Counted from the stretch's first letter, positions 33,029 through 42,340 are shown. The stretch: DNA of 44,843 bases from Betaproteobacteria bacterium RIFCSPLOWO2_12_FULL_62_58 (GCA_001772005.1 MERI01000065.1:1-44843); one strand, 5' to 3'. Numbers and translations are program-made. Notes: generated by a model not told the origin, from the letters alone.

Positions 33029-34039
33029 ATGGCAAGTTCAGCAAAACCGTTTTTTGTGGTGAGCGCGCCGCGCTCCGGGTCCACGCTGCTGCGGCTTATC
33101 CTCGACTCCCATTCGGCGCTCGCGGTGCCGCCGCCCGGCTGGTTGTTCGACATGATCTATCCGTACCTTTACAGCTACGGTGATCTCAACCACCAGGCGA
33201 ACCTGCTCGCGCTGGCCGAGGACATTCTGCAGACACCAACTGTCGGCAGGTGGCCGATCAAACTCGCACCGGAGGAGCTGGTTCGAGTTGCTGCAGAAAG
33301 CTCCTTCGCCGGGCTTTACGCCGCGCTGCACCGCGCCTACGCGCAGGCCGAAGGCAAGCAGTGCTGGGGCGAGAAGACGCCGCGCAACAGCTTTTGGATG
33401 GACGAGATCAAGGCGCTTTTCCCGGACGCGCAGTTCATCCATATCGTGCGCGACGGACGCGACCAGGCGATCGATATCTCGGATTCCATCCTGCTGCCAT
33501 ACTCGCTCTACTCCGGCGCGAACCTCTGGCAGCGCCATGTCTCGGCCGTGCGGGATTCCGCGAGTCGGTTGCCTGCCGGGGCCTACCTTGAAATCCGCTA
33601 CGAGGATCTGTGCGCGGCGCCGGAGGCGGTTATCCGCAAGCTGTGCGCGTTCCTGGACGTCGAGTTTGATGCGCGCATGCTCACGCCGCACGAGACGCGC
33701 TCCGCGAGGAACTGGAGCGCGCACCCGCTGCACGCCAAGACGGCACAGCCGATCTCGACCCGATTTTGTGAGATGTACAAGACGCGAATGCCTTCGGCAG
33801 ACATCGCAGCGCTCGAGGCGTTGATCGGCGCCACCTTGCAATGCTTCGGGTATCCCCTTTCCGGCGCAGGCCGTCCGATACCGCAGCGACTGGCCGCGCA
33901 AATGATCGAGAGCGATACCGTCACAAATCCCGAGAACGTTGCCTACAAGCGCTGGCACGAAGAGCGCCGCAAGCGACGCAGGGAACAGGGCGTGTGGCGC
34001 GACTCCGACCGCAAGTCAATTTTGTGGGGGACGAACTAG
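33029..34039 (+). CDS. PAPS-dependent sulfotransferase family protein
   Basis: The 336-residue protein has the 5'-phosphosulfate loop S-A-P-R-S-G-S-T-L-L-R near residue 11 and the 3'-phosphate region I-V-R-D-G-R-D-Q-A-I-D near residue 138. It has a conserved I-R-Y-E-D-L-C near residue 188 and W-G-E-K-T-P-R-N near residue 112. Such enzymes move sulfate from PAPS to a hydroxyl or amine of a small molecule or polysaccharide. It is cytoplasmic. The acceptor is unknown. It follows the ComA-like gene by 12 bp, so both probably belong to one transcript. Confidence 0.88.
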   Translation: MASSAKPFFVVSAPRSGSTLLRLILDSHSALAVPPPGWLFDMIYPYLYSYGDLNHQANLLALAEDILQTPTVGRWPIKLAPEELVRVAAESSFAGLYAALHRAYAQAEGKQCWGEKTPRNSFWMDEIKALFPDAQFIHIVRDGRDQAIDISDSILLPYSLYSGANLWQRHVSAVRDSASRLPAGAYLEIRYEDLCAAPEAVIRKLCAFLDVEFDARMLTPHETRSARNWSAHPLHAKTAQPISTRFCEMYKTRMPSADIAALEALIGATLQCFGYPLSGAGRPIPQRLAAQMIESDTVTNPENVAYKRWHEERRKRRREQGVWRDSDRKSILWGTN

Positions 34040-34121
34040 GCAGGTCAAAAAAACATCGAATCGAGCGAACCAAAGGCAGGAAGTATGCCATCAGTGTTAA
34101 TTCTCGTCGAAAGGAGCTAAG

Positions 34122-35096
34122 ATGCGAGTTGGGTGCCTTGTTGTAAGGTTACTGTGGGCATGCATCACAGCAGGTATTCATAGTGCTGTCGCGCAAGGAT
34201 TCCCCTCTAAGCCAGTCCGAGTCATCGTGCCGGGTCCGCCCGCGGGTGGCGCTGACGTGGTCGCGCGGGCCCTCGGTGCCCGAATGTCCCAGGTTCTGGG
34301 GCAACAGATCGTCATCGACAACCGGGCGGGCGCCAACGGCCTGATTGCCACGGAGCTTACGGCAAAATCGTCCCCGGACGGTTACACCGTTATTCTGGGG
34401 ACTTCGAGCGCATTCACGTTGAATCCCAATCTCAGCGCCAACGTTCCGTACGACCCCATCAAGAGTTTTGCCCCGGTGTCATTTGTTTGTTCGGCACCGC
34501 TGCTGCTGGTGGTGCATCCTTCAGTGCCGGTTAATACGGTTCGGGATCTCATCAAGCTTGCCAAAGCCAAACCCGGACAGATCTTCTATGCGTCGAACGG
34601 AACCGGCTCGTTGAGCCATCTCACGACCGAGTTGTTCAAGAACGCCGCTGGCGTCGACATGGTGCACGTGCCGTATAAGGGCGGCACCCCTGCCGTCATC
34701 GACACCATCAGCGGCCAGGTGTCCCTGATCATCACGGCCATTCCCACCTTGCTTACACAAGTGAGGGCGGGCAGGGTCAGGGCCATCGCTGTGACCGCCG
34801 AGAAGCGCTCCCCGGCTTTCCCCAACGTTCCAACGGCCGCCGAAAGCGGGCTCCCGGGATTCAGCTCAGTGCAGTGGTACGCGATGTTTGCTCCGGCAGG
34901 AACGCCTTCACAGACCGTGCAGCGGCTGAACTCGGCGGTCAACAAAGCGTTGTCGTCTCCAGAAGTTGAGAAAACGTTTGTTCGGGAAGGGCTGGAGGGT
35001 AAAGGAAGCTCGTCGCAGGAGTTGGCGGCTTTCTTGGCATCGGATCTGGCAAAATGGGCTAAAGTCATCAAGGCGGCGAAGATCGAGGTTGAATGA
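34122..35096 (+). CDS. Bug/TctC-type periplasmic solute-binding protein 5
   Basis: The 324-residue protein starts at ATG 34122 behind AAAGGAG. The signal peptide ends A-V-A before Q-G-F-P-S-K (about residue 24). The ligand loop is G-P-P-A-G-G-A-D (38-45), which lacks the usual aromatic first residue, so the binding pocket may differ from its relatives. V-P-Y-K-G-G-T-P-A-V near residue 182 is standard. It follows the sulfotransferase by 82 bp. Confidence 0.92.
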   Translation: MRVGCLVVRLLWACITAGIHSAVAQGFPSKPVRVIVPGPPAGGADVVARALGARMSQVLGQQIVIDNRAGANGLIATELTAKSSPDGYTVILGTSSAFTLNPNLSANVPYDPIKSFAPVSFVCSAPLLLVVHPSVPVNTVRDLIKLAKAKPGQIFYASNGTGSLSHLTTELFKNAAGVDMVHVPYKGGTPAVIDTISGQVSLIITAIPTLLTQVRAGRVRAIAVTAEKRSPAFPNVPTAAESGLPGFSSVQWYAMFAPAGTPSQTVQRLNSAVNKALSSPEVEKTFVREGLEGKGSSSQELAAFLASDLAKWAKVIKAAKIEVE

Positions 35097-35409
35097 GACT
35101 ATCGGTAGGCATTAAGGCAAGCGATTAATTCGGGCGCTTTTCCCACGCTAAATCGCGTTCCTCGTGCATTGGCTGACCGGCAATGACATGAAAACCGCGG
35201 TCGGGAACGCGATGCGCGCAGGATCCGGAGTGACAGTCACACCGATTCGCTGTCTTGGAGCATGAGTTGATGCGCCCCGGCGGGCAGGCGGCGCTTGGAA
35301 TCGCCAGTTGTGCGTGGCCTGCGGTCGTATAGTCACTCGGTGCTTGCGGCAGGCCGCTGCAAGCGCCGTTTTCTTCCCCTTATAATCCGGAACTTCCAAG
35401 GAGGTTTAC
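35097..35409 (+). promoter_or_regulatory. Intergenic region with a candidate -10 box
   Basis: This 313-bp gap has no gene. A perfect TATAAT at 35381-35386 lies 24 bp before the next start codon and AAGGAGG at 35398-35404 is a strong ribosome binding site, but no good -35 box is at 16-18 bp. GC-rich short palindromes (GCGGCAGGCCGC around 35346-35357) may be terminator or repeat debris. Confidence 0.35.
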
Positions 35410-37653
35410 ATGCCGCATTCGACTTATTTTGCCGAGCGCATGGGCCATGCCACGATCGATCCGCAGGGCGAATTCGAGGCCGGTAGCTTCCAGTCATTCA
35501 CGCTCACATATACCGCCGGCTTTTTCGGCATCGACGACACGGGCTCGATCAAGATCGTGCACCGGTTCGCTTCCGACATGGGACGCCCGCAGTTCACCGA
35601 TCCCAGGGGCTGGAACTACACGACCGTCGAGGCTTCCAATGGCGCCGTGCTCGAGGTGAAATACGACGGCAAGATGAACATCCGGCCGTGGGACAAGACG
35701 CTGTTCATTCGCGTCGTACGCGGCTTCCTGCGTGAAGGTGACCGCATCATCGCGCGCTTCGGCGACCGCCGCCAGGGCTCGCCCGGCATCCGGGTGCAGA
35801 CCTTTCACGAGCCGACGTTCGAGTTCCGCGTCCTGGTCGATGCGTGGGCGACCTACAACTATGTCGAGCTGCCCGAGCAGCCGTACATCTCGGTCGTTGC
35901 CGGCCCGCCGGTGTTATACAAGGCGATCGTGCCGACACTGCGCAAGCGCGGCCAGCCGTTCAGACTCGGCTTCAAGGGCGAGGACCGGTGGGGCAATGTC
36001 AGTCACAAAATGGATCTGACGGTCCATTTTGTGACTAATGTGAAAATCGAAGGACTTCCGGAAAGCGTGCGGATTCGACCGGGGGAATATGCCAAAGTCA
36101 TCGAGAATCTGAGTGTTCATGAGGCGGGCGACGTCACGCTTCGCGTAGTCGATGACTCGGGAAACCTGCTTTGTGAAGGCAATCCTTTGCGCATCATGGA
36201 AAAAGCAGAGCTTTTTCCATTCTGGGCCGACCTGCACGGGCAATCCGAGGAAACCATCGGCACCAACTCGGCGCGCGAGCTGATCGAGTTCGCGCGCGAC
36301 CGCGCGTTTCTCGATACGATGTGCCACCAGGGCAACGATTTCCAGATCACCACGCCGTTCTGGAACGAATTGAACAAACTCAGCAAGGAATTCAACCAGG
36401 ACGGCAAGTTCATCATGTTTCCCGGCTACGAATGGTCGGGCAACACGGGGCTTGGCGGCGACCGCAACGTGCTGTTCATGCACGAAGGCCGCCCGATCCA
36501 CCGCTCGCACCATGCGCTGGTCGAGGACCTGTCCGACGTCGGGACCGATGCCAACAGCGCGGAAGAGTTATTCAGGGCGCTCAAGCACGAAGACTGCGTC
36601 GTGTTCGCGCACATCGGCGGGCGCTACGCCGACATCAAGATGGCGCACGATGCGCGTCTCGAACGCGCGGTCGAAGTGCATTCCGACTGGGGCACGTTTG
36701 AATGGCTGATTCAGGACGCGCTCGAGCAGGGTTACCGCGTCGGCATCGTCGCCAACAGCGACGGCCACAAGGGCCGCCACGGCGCGAGCCACCCGGGCGC
36801 GTCGCTGTTCGGCGCCTACGGCGGATTGAGTTGCCTGCTCGCGACCGGGCTCACGCGCGGGGCGCTGTTCGATGCGTTGAGAAAGCGCCATCACTACGCG
36901 ACCACAGGCTGCCGCATGTTCCTCGACACGCGGGCGAAATTCGACGCCGACGCCGAGCTGTTTGCCGACGACCCCAATCTCGGGCCGACCAACAGCAGCA
37001 AAGTAAAAACCGCAATGATGGGCGACATCCTGCGCTCGAAGGCGAAAGAAATGACATTCACAGTGCAAGCCGTGGCCTCGGCGCCGATCGAGCGCATCGA
37101 GATCCGCAACCGGCTCGAGACGCTCGAGACCTTCCGGCCGTTCGACGAGAAAGCGCTCGGCCGCCGCATCCGCGTGATCTGGGAAGGTTCCGAATACCGC
37201 GGCCGCGGGCGGCAGACAGTGTGGGACGGCGGCTGCACGCTCGCCGGCAACCGTTTCGAGCGGGTTCGACCGATCAACTTCTGGAATCTCGACAAGAAGC
37301 TCGAGCAGATTGCTCCCGGCGAGCTCAAATGGGCGGCATTGACCACCGGCGGCTTCGGCGGCTTCGACGCGTGGCTTGCCGATCCCGGGGCCGGCACGCT
37401 CAAGATCGATACCGCGCTTGTCAAGACCGAAATCAAGGTCGCCGACATCGGCATCAACGATCTCACCTTCGCCAACGGCGGCATCAAGCGCCAGATCCGG
37501 GTGTTCCGGCTGCCCGACGCGAATCCGCATCGCCGCGCGCAACTCGAGCACCGCATCGCTTTGACCGATGACGGCGACAACGCGCTTTACGTGTGCGTTA
37601 CGCAGGAAGACGGCAACCTGATCTGGTCGAGCCCGATTTATGTCTTCCGCTGA
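35410..37653 (+). CDS. DUF3604/PHP-type metal-dependent hydrolase-like protein
   Basis: The 747-residue protein has an N-terminal beta-rich part (about 1-260) and a PHP-like domain starting L-F-P-F-W-A-D-L-H-G-Q-S near residue 269. It continues M-C-H-Q-G-N-D-F, F-P-G-Y-E-W-S near 337, V-F-A-H-I-G-G near 398 and I-V-A-N-S-D-G-H-K-G-R-H-G near 452, histidines and aspartates that fit a polynuclear metal site. The layout resembles DUF3604 proteins, which are often found near sulfatases and choline/organic-acid genes, but no reaction is established. Two perfect inverted repeats (36001-36036, 36196-36220) flank the domain junction. No signal peptide. Confidence 0.78.
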   Translation: MPHSTYFAERMGHATIDPQGEFEAGSFQSFTLTYTAGFFGIDDTGSIKIVHRFASDMGRPQFTDPRGWNYTTVEASNGAVLEVKYDGKMNIRPWDKTLFIRVVRGFLREGDRIIARFGDRRQGSPGIRVQTFHEPTFEFRVLVDAWATYNYVELPEQPYISVVAGPPVLYKAIVPTLRKRGQPFRLGFKGEDRWGNVSHKMDLTVHFVTNVKIEGLPESVRIRPGEYAKVIENLSVHEAGDVTLRVVDDSGNLLCEGNPLRIMEKAELFPFWADLHGQSEETIGTNSARELIEFARDRAFLDTMCHQGNDFQITTPFWNELNKLSKEFNQDGKFIMFPGYEWSGNTGLGGDRNVLFMHEGRPIHRSHHALVEDLSDVGTDANSAEELFRALKHEDCVVFAHIGGRYADIKMAHDARLERAVEVHSDWGTFEWLIQDALEQGYRVGIVANSDGHKGRHGASHPGASLFGAYGGLSCLLATGLTRGALFDALRKRHHYATTGCRMFLDTRAKFDADAELFADDPNLGPTNSSKVKTAMMGDILRSKAKEMTFTVQAVASAPIERIEIRNRLETLETFRPFDEKALGRRIRVIWEGSEYRGRGRQTVWDGGCTLAGNRFERVRPINFWNLDKKLEQIAPGELKWAALTTGGFGGFDAWLADPGAGTLKIDTALVKTEIKVADIGINDLTFANGGIKRQIRVFRLPDANPHRRAQLEHRIALTDDGDNALYVCVTQEDGNLIWSSPIYVFR
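36001..36220. repeat. Two perfect hairpins inside a coding sequence
   Basis: AGTCACAAAATGGA (36001-36014) pairs perfectly with TCCATTTTGTGACT (36023-36036) around an 8-nt loop. ATGGAAAAAGC (36196-36206) pairs perfectly with GCTTTTTCCAT (36210-36220) around a 3-nt loop. Both lie in frame inside the DUF3604-type gene. The 160 bp between them are poorer in GC and use codons (such as GGA, CTT, CGA) that are rarer in the surrounding gene. Confidence 0.7.
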
Positions 37654-37722
37654 GCGGCGAATTCGGCCACTCGTCCCGCGATTGGATTAGAATAGTTCAG
37701 CCTGATAACGAGGAGAGTAGCC

Positions 37723-38685
37723 ATGCGCAACAAGAAATTGCTGATTGCAGCGGGCCTGCTGTGTGTTGCTGCGGGCGCGAACGCCCAGAATTATCCGACC
37801 AAGCCGGTGCGGATCATCGTGCCGTTCGCACCGGGCGGCGCGACCGACATCGTCACGCGCATAGTTGCGCAAAAACTGACCGAGGCTTGGGGTCAGACGA
37901 TTGTGGTAGACAACCGCGCGGGCGCGGGCGGCAACATCGGCGCCGACCTGGCGGCGAAGGCGACGCCGGACGGATACACCCTCTTTATGCCCTCGGGGTC
38001 CGTGATGACGGCGAACCAGCACATGTACAAAAAAATTCCGTTCGATCCTGAGAAGGATTTCCTGGCGATAACCAATGTTGCGAGCGGCCCGCAGATCGTC
38101 GCGGTCGCCAACAACCTGGCGGCAAAAAGCGTGAAGGAATTGATCGCGCTCGCAAAGTCGAAGCCCGGATCGATCACGTTCGGTTCCGCTGGTGTCGGCA
38201 CGCAGACTCATCTTGCCGCGGAAAGCTTCCTCTACAGCGCCGGGATCGAAGCCACCCATGTGCCGTACAAGGGCGAAGGCCCGGCGCTCACCGATCTTGT
38301 GGGCGGGCAAATTCAATTGCTGACACCCAATTTATCCGCGGCGATCGGTTTTGTGAACACCGGCAGGATTCGCGCTTTGGCGGTGACCAGCAAACAGCGC
38401 GCTCCTCAGGTGCCCAAAATTCCGACCGTCGCCGAAACGATTCCGGGTTTCGAAAATCTGGGCTGGTTCGGCCTCGTCGCGCCGGCCGGCACGTCGAAAG
38501 CCGTGATCGACAAGATCCATGCCGATACGGTAAAGGCGCTGCAGAGCGCGGATATCAAGAGGCGGTTCGACGAGCTGGGCATGGCCCCCGTCGGCAACAC
38601 GCCCCGCGAGTTTGCCAAGGCAATGAAGGAGGAATCGGCTCGCTGGGCAAAGGTTATTCATGAGCGCAAGCTTGCGGTGAACTGA
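37723..38685 (+). CDS. Bug/TctC-type periplasmic solute-binding protein 6
   Basis: The 320-residue protein starts at ATG 37723 behind GAGGAGAG. The short signal peptide ends A-N-A before Q-N-Y-P-T-K (about residue 21). The ligand loop is F-A-P-G-G-A-T-D (35-42), the common type, and V-P-Y-K-G-E-G-P-A-L near residue 180 has a glutamate where the others have glycine. It lies before the two-subunit fumarase, which suggests a dicarboxylic ligand such as tartrate, malate or fumarate (inference). Confidence 0.92.
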   Translation: MRNKKLLIAAGLLCVAAGANAQNYPTKPVRIIVPFAPGGATDIVTRIVAQKLTEAWGQTIVVDNRAGAGGNIGADLAAKATPDGYTLFMPSGSVMTANQHMYKKIPFDPEKDFLAITNVASGPQIVAVANNLAAKSVKELIALAKSKPGSITFGSAGVGTQTHLAAESFLYSAGIEATHVPYKGEGPALTDLVGGQIQLLTPNLSAAIGFVNTGRIRALAVTSKQRAPQVPKIPTVAETIPGFENLGWFGLVAPAGTSKAVIDKIHADTVKALQSADIKRRFDELGMAPVGNTPREFAKAMKEESARWAKVIHERKLAVN

Positions 38686-38805
38686 AGCGTCAAGATGCAG
38701 GTCGTACGGATGATGGGATTCAGGTCGGCACTTTGCCGATGCGTTCATGTGTCGCGGATTTCTATGGCGGGCCTCCCAACTGAACGGCGAGCATGATGGA
38801 ACGAT
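38686..38805. other. Intergenic gap, nothing recognised
   Basis: These 120 bp before the fumarase alpha subunit hold no gene, RNA or clear promoter. Confidence 0.5.
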
Positions 38806-39681
38806 ATGAAAGTTGATCTCAAGCAAGTGGAAGAGGCGTGCAAGGAGCTTTATATCCGCGCGCTCAAAGTCTTGCCGCCCGATATCAAGCAGGGTTTCGA
38901 GCGGCTGGACCGCAACGAGACGAACCCGACTGGCAAGGCCATACTCGGCACCATGATCAGGAACATAAGCGTCGCCGAGGACACCAACAACCTGCTGTGC
39001 CAGGACACCGGTATCCCGATCTACAACGTGATGATCGGTGCCAATGTCGAGGTCGACGGCCATCAACTCAAGCAGGCGATTGTTCAAGGTTGCGAGCGCG
39101 CGACCCGCGAGCATCCGCTGCGTTCCTCGGTGGTGCATCCGGTCACGCGAGTGAACCAGCATACTTCCTGCGGGCGCGCGGTGCCGGTGATCACCATGGA
39201 TTTCGTGCCGGAAGCGGAAACGCTGTTCATCGAAATGATCCCCAAGGGCTCGGGCTCGGAGAACAACTCCTGGCTCAAGATGGCGGTCCCCGCCGATGGC
39301 GTCGATGCCATCAAAACCTTCGTCATCGACTGCGTGCTCGATGCCGGCGGCAAGACCTGTCCGCCGACCATCGTCGGGGTCGGTGTGGGCGGCACGGCGG
39401 ACCTGTGCGTGCATTTGTCCAAGGTCGCGGCAACGCGCCGGCTCGGCTCGAAGTGCGATGACCCGGAAGGCGCGAAGCTGGAAACGGAATTGACGAAGGC
39501 GGTGAACCAGCTCGGCGTCGGTCCGCAGGGGCTGGGCGGAGACTCGACCTCGTTCGCGGTGCATGTCGAGACCGCGGCAACTCACATCACGATGAATCCG
39601 GTGGCGGTGAACATGCAATGCCACTCGGCGCGCCGCGCGCGCGCGACCTTCACGCCGCAAGGCCTTACGTATGGTTTCTGA
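38806..39681 (+). CDS. Class I fumarase/tartrate dehydratase alpha subunit
   Basis: The 291-residue protein has the three cysteines for the catalytic [4Fe-4S] cluster: C65 (L-C-Q-D-T-G-I-P), C122 (H-T-S-C-G-R-A-V-P) and C185 (G-K-T-C-P-P-T-I-V-G-V). It also has G-S-G-S-E-N-N-S-W. Separate alpha and beta chains are typical of L-tartrate dehydratase TtdAB and of two-subunit class I fumarases. Both hydrate or dehydrate C4 dicarboxylates, and this sequence alone does not choose. It belongs with the beta subunit that follows after repeat element D. The start at ATG 38806 has only a weak GGA site. Confidence 0.92.
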   Translation: MKVDLKQVEEACKELYIRALKVLPPDIKQGFERLDRNETNPTGKAILGTMIRNISVAEDTNNLLCQDTGIPIYNVMIGANVEVDGHQLKQAIVQGCERATREHPLRSSVVHPVTRVNQHTSCGRAVPVITMDFVPEAETLFIEMIPKGSGSENNSWLKMAVPADGVDAIKTFVIDCVLDAGGKTCPPTIVGVGVGGTADLCVHLSKVAATRRLGSKCDDPEGAKLETELTKAVNQLGVGPQGLGGDSTSFAVHVETAATHITMNPVAVNMQCHSARRARATFTPQGLTYGF

Positions 39682-39682
39682 A

Positions 39683-39848
39683 GCGGGAGGGCGTCAGGGC
39701 GGGAGAGCGTGAGGGCGTCAGAGCGGAAGAGCGGGAGAGCGGGAGAGCGAAGCAAGACCCCCTTACGATTTCCCGATCTAACGATCTCCCGGCTTTTCGA
39801 TCTCCCGATCTCCCGATCTCCCGATCTCACGACTCACGAGCTTACGGG
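39683..39848. repeat. Inverted short-tandem-repeat element D (8-bp unit)
   Basis: The left arm (39683-39754) is an octamer array of GCGGGAGA, GCGTGAGG, GCGTCAGG and similar. The right arm (39763-39848) is TCCCGATC repeated, with variants such as TCCCGGCT and TCACGACT. The right unit is the near reverse complement of the left unit. The arms are long (about 70 and 85 bp) and the loop is only about 8 bp. The beta-subunit start follows within 8 bp of the right arm, so any ribosome binding site would sit inside it. Confidence 0.88.
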
Positions 39849-39855
39849 TCTTATC

Positions 39856-40467
39856 ATGGCACATTACGATTTCAACATGCCGGTCACGGAACAGCAGGTC
39901 CGGCAGCTCAGGATCAACGACACGGTGAGTCTCAACGGTACGCTGTACGGCATCCGCGATGCGACGCAGATACACATGTTCGACCGCGGTCGCAGGACGC
40001 GCTTCGACATGAACGGCCACGCGGTGATACACACCGCGCCGAACGTGCGATGGACCGGCGAGACCGCCGCGACCCCGGCCGGCTACGAGCCGATTTGCAT
40101 CGGCACCACCACCAGCGATCGGATGGAGCGCTTCACGCGCCCGCTGATGAAGGAGTACGGCGTGCGTATCATCATCGGCAAAGGCGGACTGCGCGAGGGC
40201 TCGGCTGCCGCGTTCAAGGATCTGGGAGGAGTGTATCTCGCCATCGTCGGCGGCGCCGCCGCGCTCGAGACCACCTGGGTCGAGCAGATTGAGGACGTGG
40301 ATCTCGACGACCTCAACCCCGAGTCGCTGTGGAAGTTCCGGGTAAAAAAGTTCGGCCCCTTGCTGGTCTCGATGGACAGTCACGGCGGGAGTCTTTACAC
40401 CGAAGTCAATCAGTCGGCGCGCGGCAAGCGCGCCGCGGCCCTCGCCGCCCTCGGCGTGAAGTCCTGA
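39856..40467 (+). CDS. Class I fumarase/tartrate dehydratase beta subunit
   Basis: The 203-residue protein from ATG 39856 has the beta-subunit pattern L-R-I-N-D-T-V-S-L-N-G near residue 16, G-R-R-T-R-F-D-M near residue 48, A-P-N-V, G-T-T-T-S-D-R-M near residue 87, G-K-G-G-L-R near residue 109 and G-G-A-A-A-L near residue 132. It completes the active site with the alpha chain. The end of element D precedes it directly and no clear Shine-Dalgarno sequence is visible. Confidence 0.92.
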   Translation: MAHYDFNMPVTEQQVRQLRINDTVSLNGTLYGIRDATQIHMFDRGRRTRFDMNGHAVIHTAPNVRWTGETAATPAGYEPICIGTTTSDRMERFTRPLMKEYGVRIIIGKGGLREGSAAAFKDLGGVYLAIVGGAAALETTWVEQIEDVDLDDLNPESLWKFRVKKFGPLLVSMDSHGGSLYTEVNQSARGKRAAALAALGVKS

Positions 40468-40473
40468 AAGCCT

Positions 40474-40598
40474 TAACCGCAAAGGCGCGAAGACGCAAAG
40501 TGTACGTAAAGAGAAACGAGGGCTCGTTCTGTATCACTTGTGTTACGACTCTCATTCTTGAAATAGTTCTTTGCGAGTCCTTTGCGTCTCTGCGGTTT
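40474..40598. repeat. Inverted short-tandem-repeat element F (8-bp unit)
   Basis: The left arm is CCGCAAAG, GCGCGAAG, ACGCAAAG (40477-40500). The right arm is CTTTGCGA, then CTTTGCGTCTCTGCGG (40569-40595 region). A mixed loop of about 65 bp lies between. The purine-rich unit with A-A-A-G ends is seen in many bacterial genomes. It fills the gap before the flavoprotein gene. Confidence 0.75.
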
Positions 40599-40609
40599 GA
40601 ATTTTAGCC

Positions 40610-42337
40610 ATGAAAACTCTTAAGACCGACATTCTGATCCTCGGTTCGGGGGGAGCGGGACTGTTTGCCGCACTGCACGCGCACCAGGCGAATCCCGACC
40701 TCTCAATCACCGTTGCGGTGAAGGGGCTGTTAGGCAAGTGCGGCTGCACCCGCATGGTGCAGGGCGGCTACAACGTCGCGCTTGCTCCGGGCGATTCCGT
40801 CGAGCGTCATTTCATGGACACTATCGAAGGCGGCAAGTGGCTGCCCGACCAGGACCTTGCGTGGATGCTGGTGAGCGTGGCGGTCGAGCGTATCCACGAG
40901 CTCGAAAACGAGCTCGGCTGCTTCTTCGACCGCAATCCCGACGGCACGATTCACCAGAAGGCGTTCGCCGGCCAGACCTTCGACCGGACGGTACACAAGG
41001 GGGATCTGACCGGCATCGAGATCATCAACCGGCTCGCGGAACAGGTCTGGGCGCGCGGCATCCACCGGCTGGAAGAACACCGCGCGGTCGAGTTCATCAA
41101 GAACCGGAACGGTGACGCGCTTGCCGGCGTGCTGATGATCGACGTCCGAACGGGTGAATTCGTGCTGGTGCAGGCGCAGGCGGTGCTGCTCGCGACCGGC
41201 GGCGGGCCGACCATGTACAAGTACCACACGCCTTCCGGCGACAAGACCTGCGACGGGATGGCGATGGCGCTGCGCGCGGGGCTTACGCTGCGCGACATGG
41301 AGATGGTGCAGTTTCATCCGACTGGTTTGATCGCGGGGCCGCACACCCGCATCACGGGCACCATCATCGAAGAAGGCCTGCGCGGGGCCGGCGGCCACCT
41401 GCTCAATGGCAACGGCGAGCGCTTCATGCATCTCTACGACAAGCGCGAGGAGCGCGCAACGCGCGACATCGTGAGCCGCGCCATGTTCGACCAGATGCGC
41501 GCCGGGAACGTCGGCCCGCGCGGCGGTCTCTACATCACGATGCGCCATCTTGATTCCGTGATGGTGCGCAAAATGTTCAAGGGCATGGTCGAGCGCTGCG
41601 CCGACTGCGGCTTCGACCTGGTATCGGGTCTCGTCGACGTCGTGCCGACGGCGCACTACATGATGGGCGGCGTTGCGTTCAAGACGGATTGCACGACCGA
41701 GCTTACCGGCCTGTTCGTTGCGGGCGAGGATTCGGGCGGGGTGCACGGCGCCAACCGCCTGGGCGGCAACGGGGTGGCCAACTCGACCGTATTTGGCGGC
41801 ATTGCAGGCGATGCCATGCCGCCGTGGGTCAAGGCCAATGGCGCATACCATGAACCGGATCCGGCGGCGATCGATGCCGCCGTCGAGCACTGCCGCGCGC
41901 CGTTGCGCAAGCCCGCGGGCGACCTCAACGCGATTCGGGAGCAACTTTACGATCTGATGTGGGACGACGTCGGCATTGTCCGTGACGCAGCGAGTCTCAA
42001 GCGCGCGGAGGGGGCACTCGACGAACTCGAAACGCGGCTCGATGCGACCGGCGTGGACGGCTCCAACCTCGCCTTCAATGTCACCTGGCACGACTGGATC
42101 AATTTGAAGAACCTGATCCTGGTCAGCAAGACGATCCGTTTCGCGGCGATGGCGCGCGAGGATTCGCGCGGCGCGCATTACCGCGAGGACTTTCCCGAGG
42201 TGCGCGACCTCGCCAATTCACGCTATACCTGCGTGACGTGGAATGACCGGCATTTCGACATCGCGATGCGGCCCGTGCAGTTCACACGCGTGAGACCGGG
42301 CGAGACGCTCCTGAAGGAGGCGGCCGCTGCCGCTTGA
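40610..42337 (+). CDS. FrdA/SdhA/NadB-family flavoprotein
   Basis: The 575-residue protein has the FAD motif I-L-G-S-G-G-A-G-L-F-A near residue 10, M-V-Q-F-H-P-T-G near residue 233, and the FAD-binding end G-G-V-H-G-A-N-R-L-G-G-N-G near residue 378. The residue that is histidine and covalently attaches FAD in most SdhA/FrdA (S-H-T) is Cys46 here (G-C-T-R-M-V-Q-G-G), so FAD is probably not covalently bound through that position. It may be the catalytic subunit for the iron-sulfur and anchor genes at 11156-12850, or an independent oxidase. Neighbours are the fumarase beta gene and Bug 7. Confidence 0.87.
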   Translation: MKTLKTDILILGSGGAGLFAALHAHQANPDLSITVAVKGLLGKCGCTRMVQGGYNVALAPGDSVERHFMDTIEGGKWLPDQDLAWMLVSVAVERIHELENELGCFFDRNPDGTIHQKAFAGQTFDRTVHKGDLTGIEIINRLAEQVWARGIHRLEEHRAVEFIKNRNGDALAGVLMIDVRTGEFVLVQAQAVLLATGGGPTMYKYHTPSGDKTCDGMAMALRAGLTLRDMEMVQFHPTGLIAGPHTRITGTIIEEGLRGAGGHLLNGNGERFMHLYDKREERATRDIVSRAMFDQMRAGNVGPRGGLYITMRHLDSVMVRKMFKGMVERCADCGFDLVSGLVDVVPTAHYMMGGVAFKTDCTTELTGLFVAGEDSGGVHGANRLGGNGVANSTVFGGIAGDAMPPWVKANGAYHEPDPAAIDAAVEHCRAPLRKPAGDLNAIREQLYDLMWDDVGIVRDAASLKRAEGALDELETRLDATGVDGSNLAFNVTWHDWINLKNLILVSKTIRFAAMAREDSRGAHYREDFPEVRDLANSRYTCVTWNDRHFDIAMRPVQFTRVRPGETLLKEAAAAA

Positions 42338-42340
42338 TGG

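Noticed and set aside
40730..42178. 482-codon open frame on the minus strand
   Set aside because: Antisense to the flavoprotein gene and composed of low-information residues; same explanation as other GC-driven frames (for example 9789-11105 and 43329-44663).
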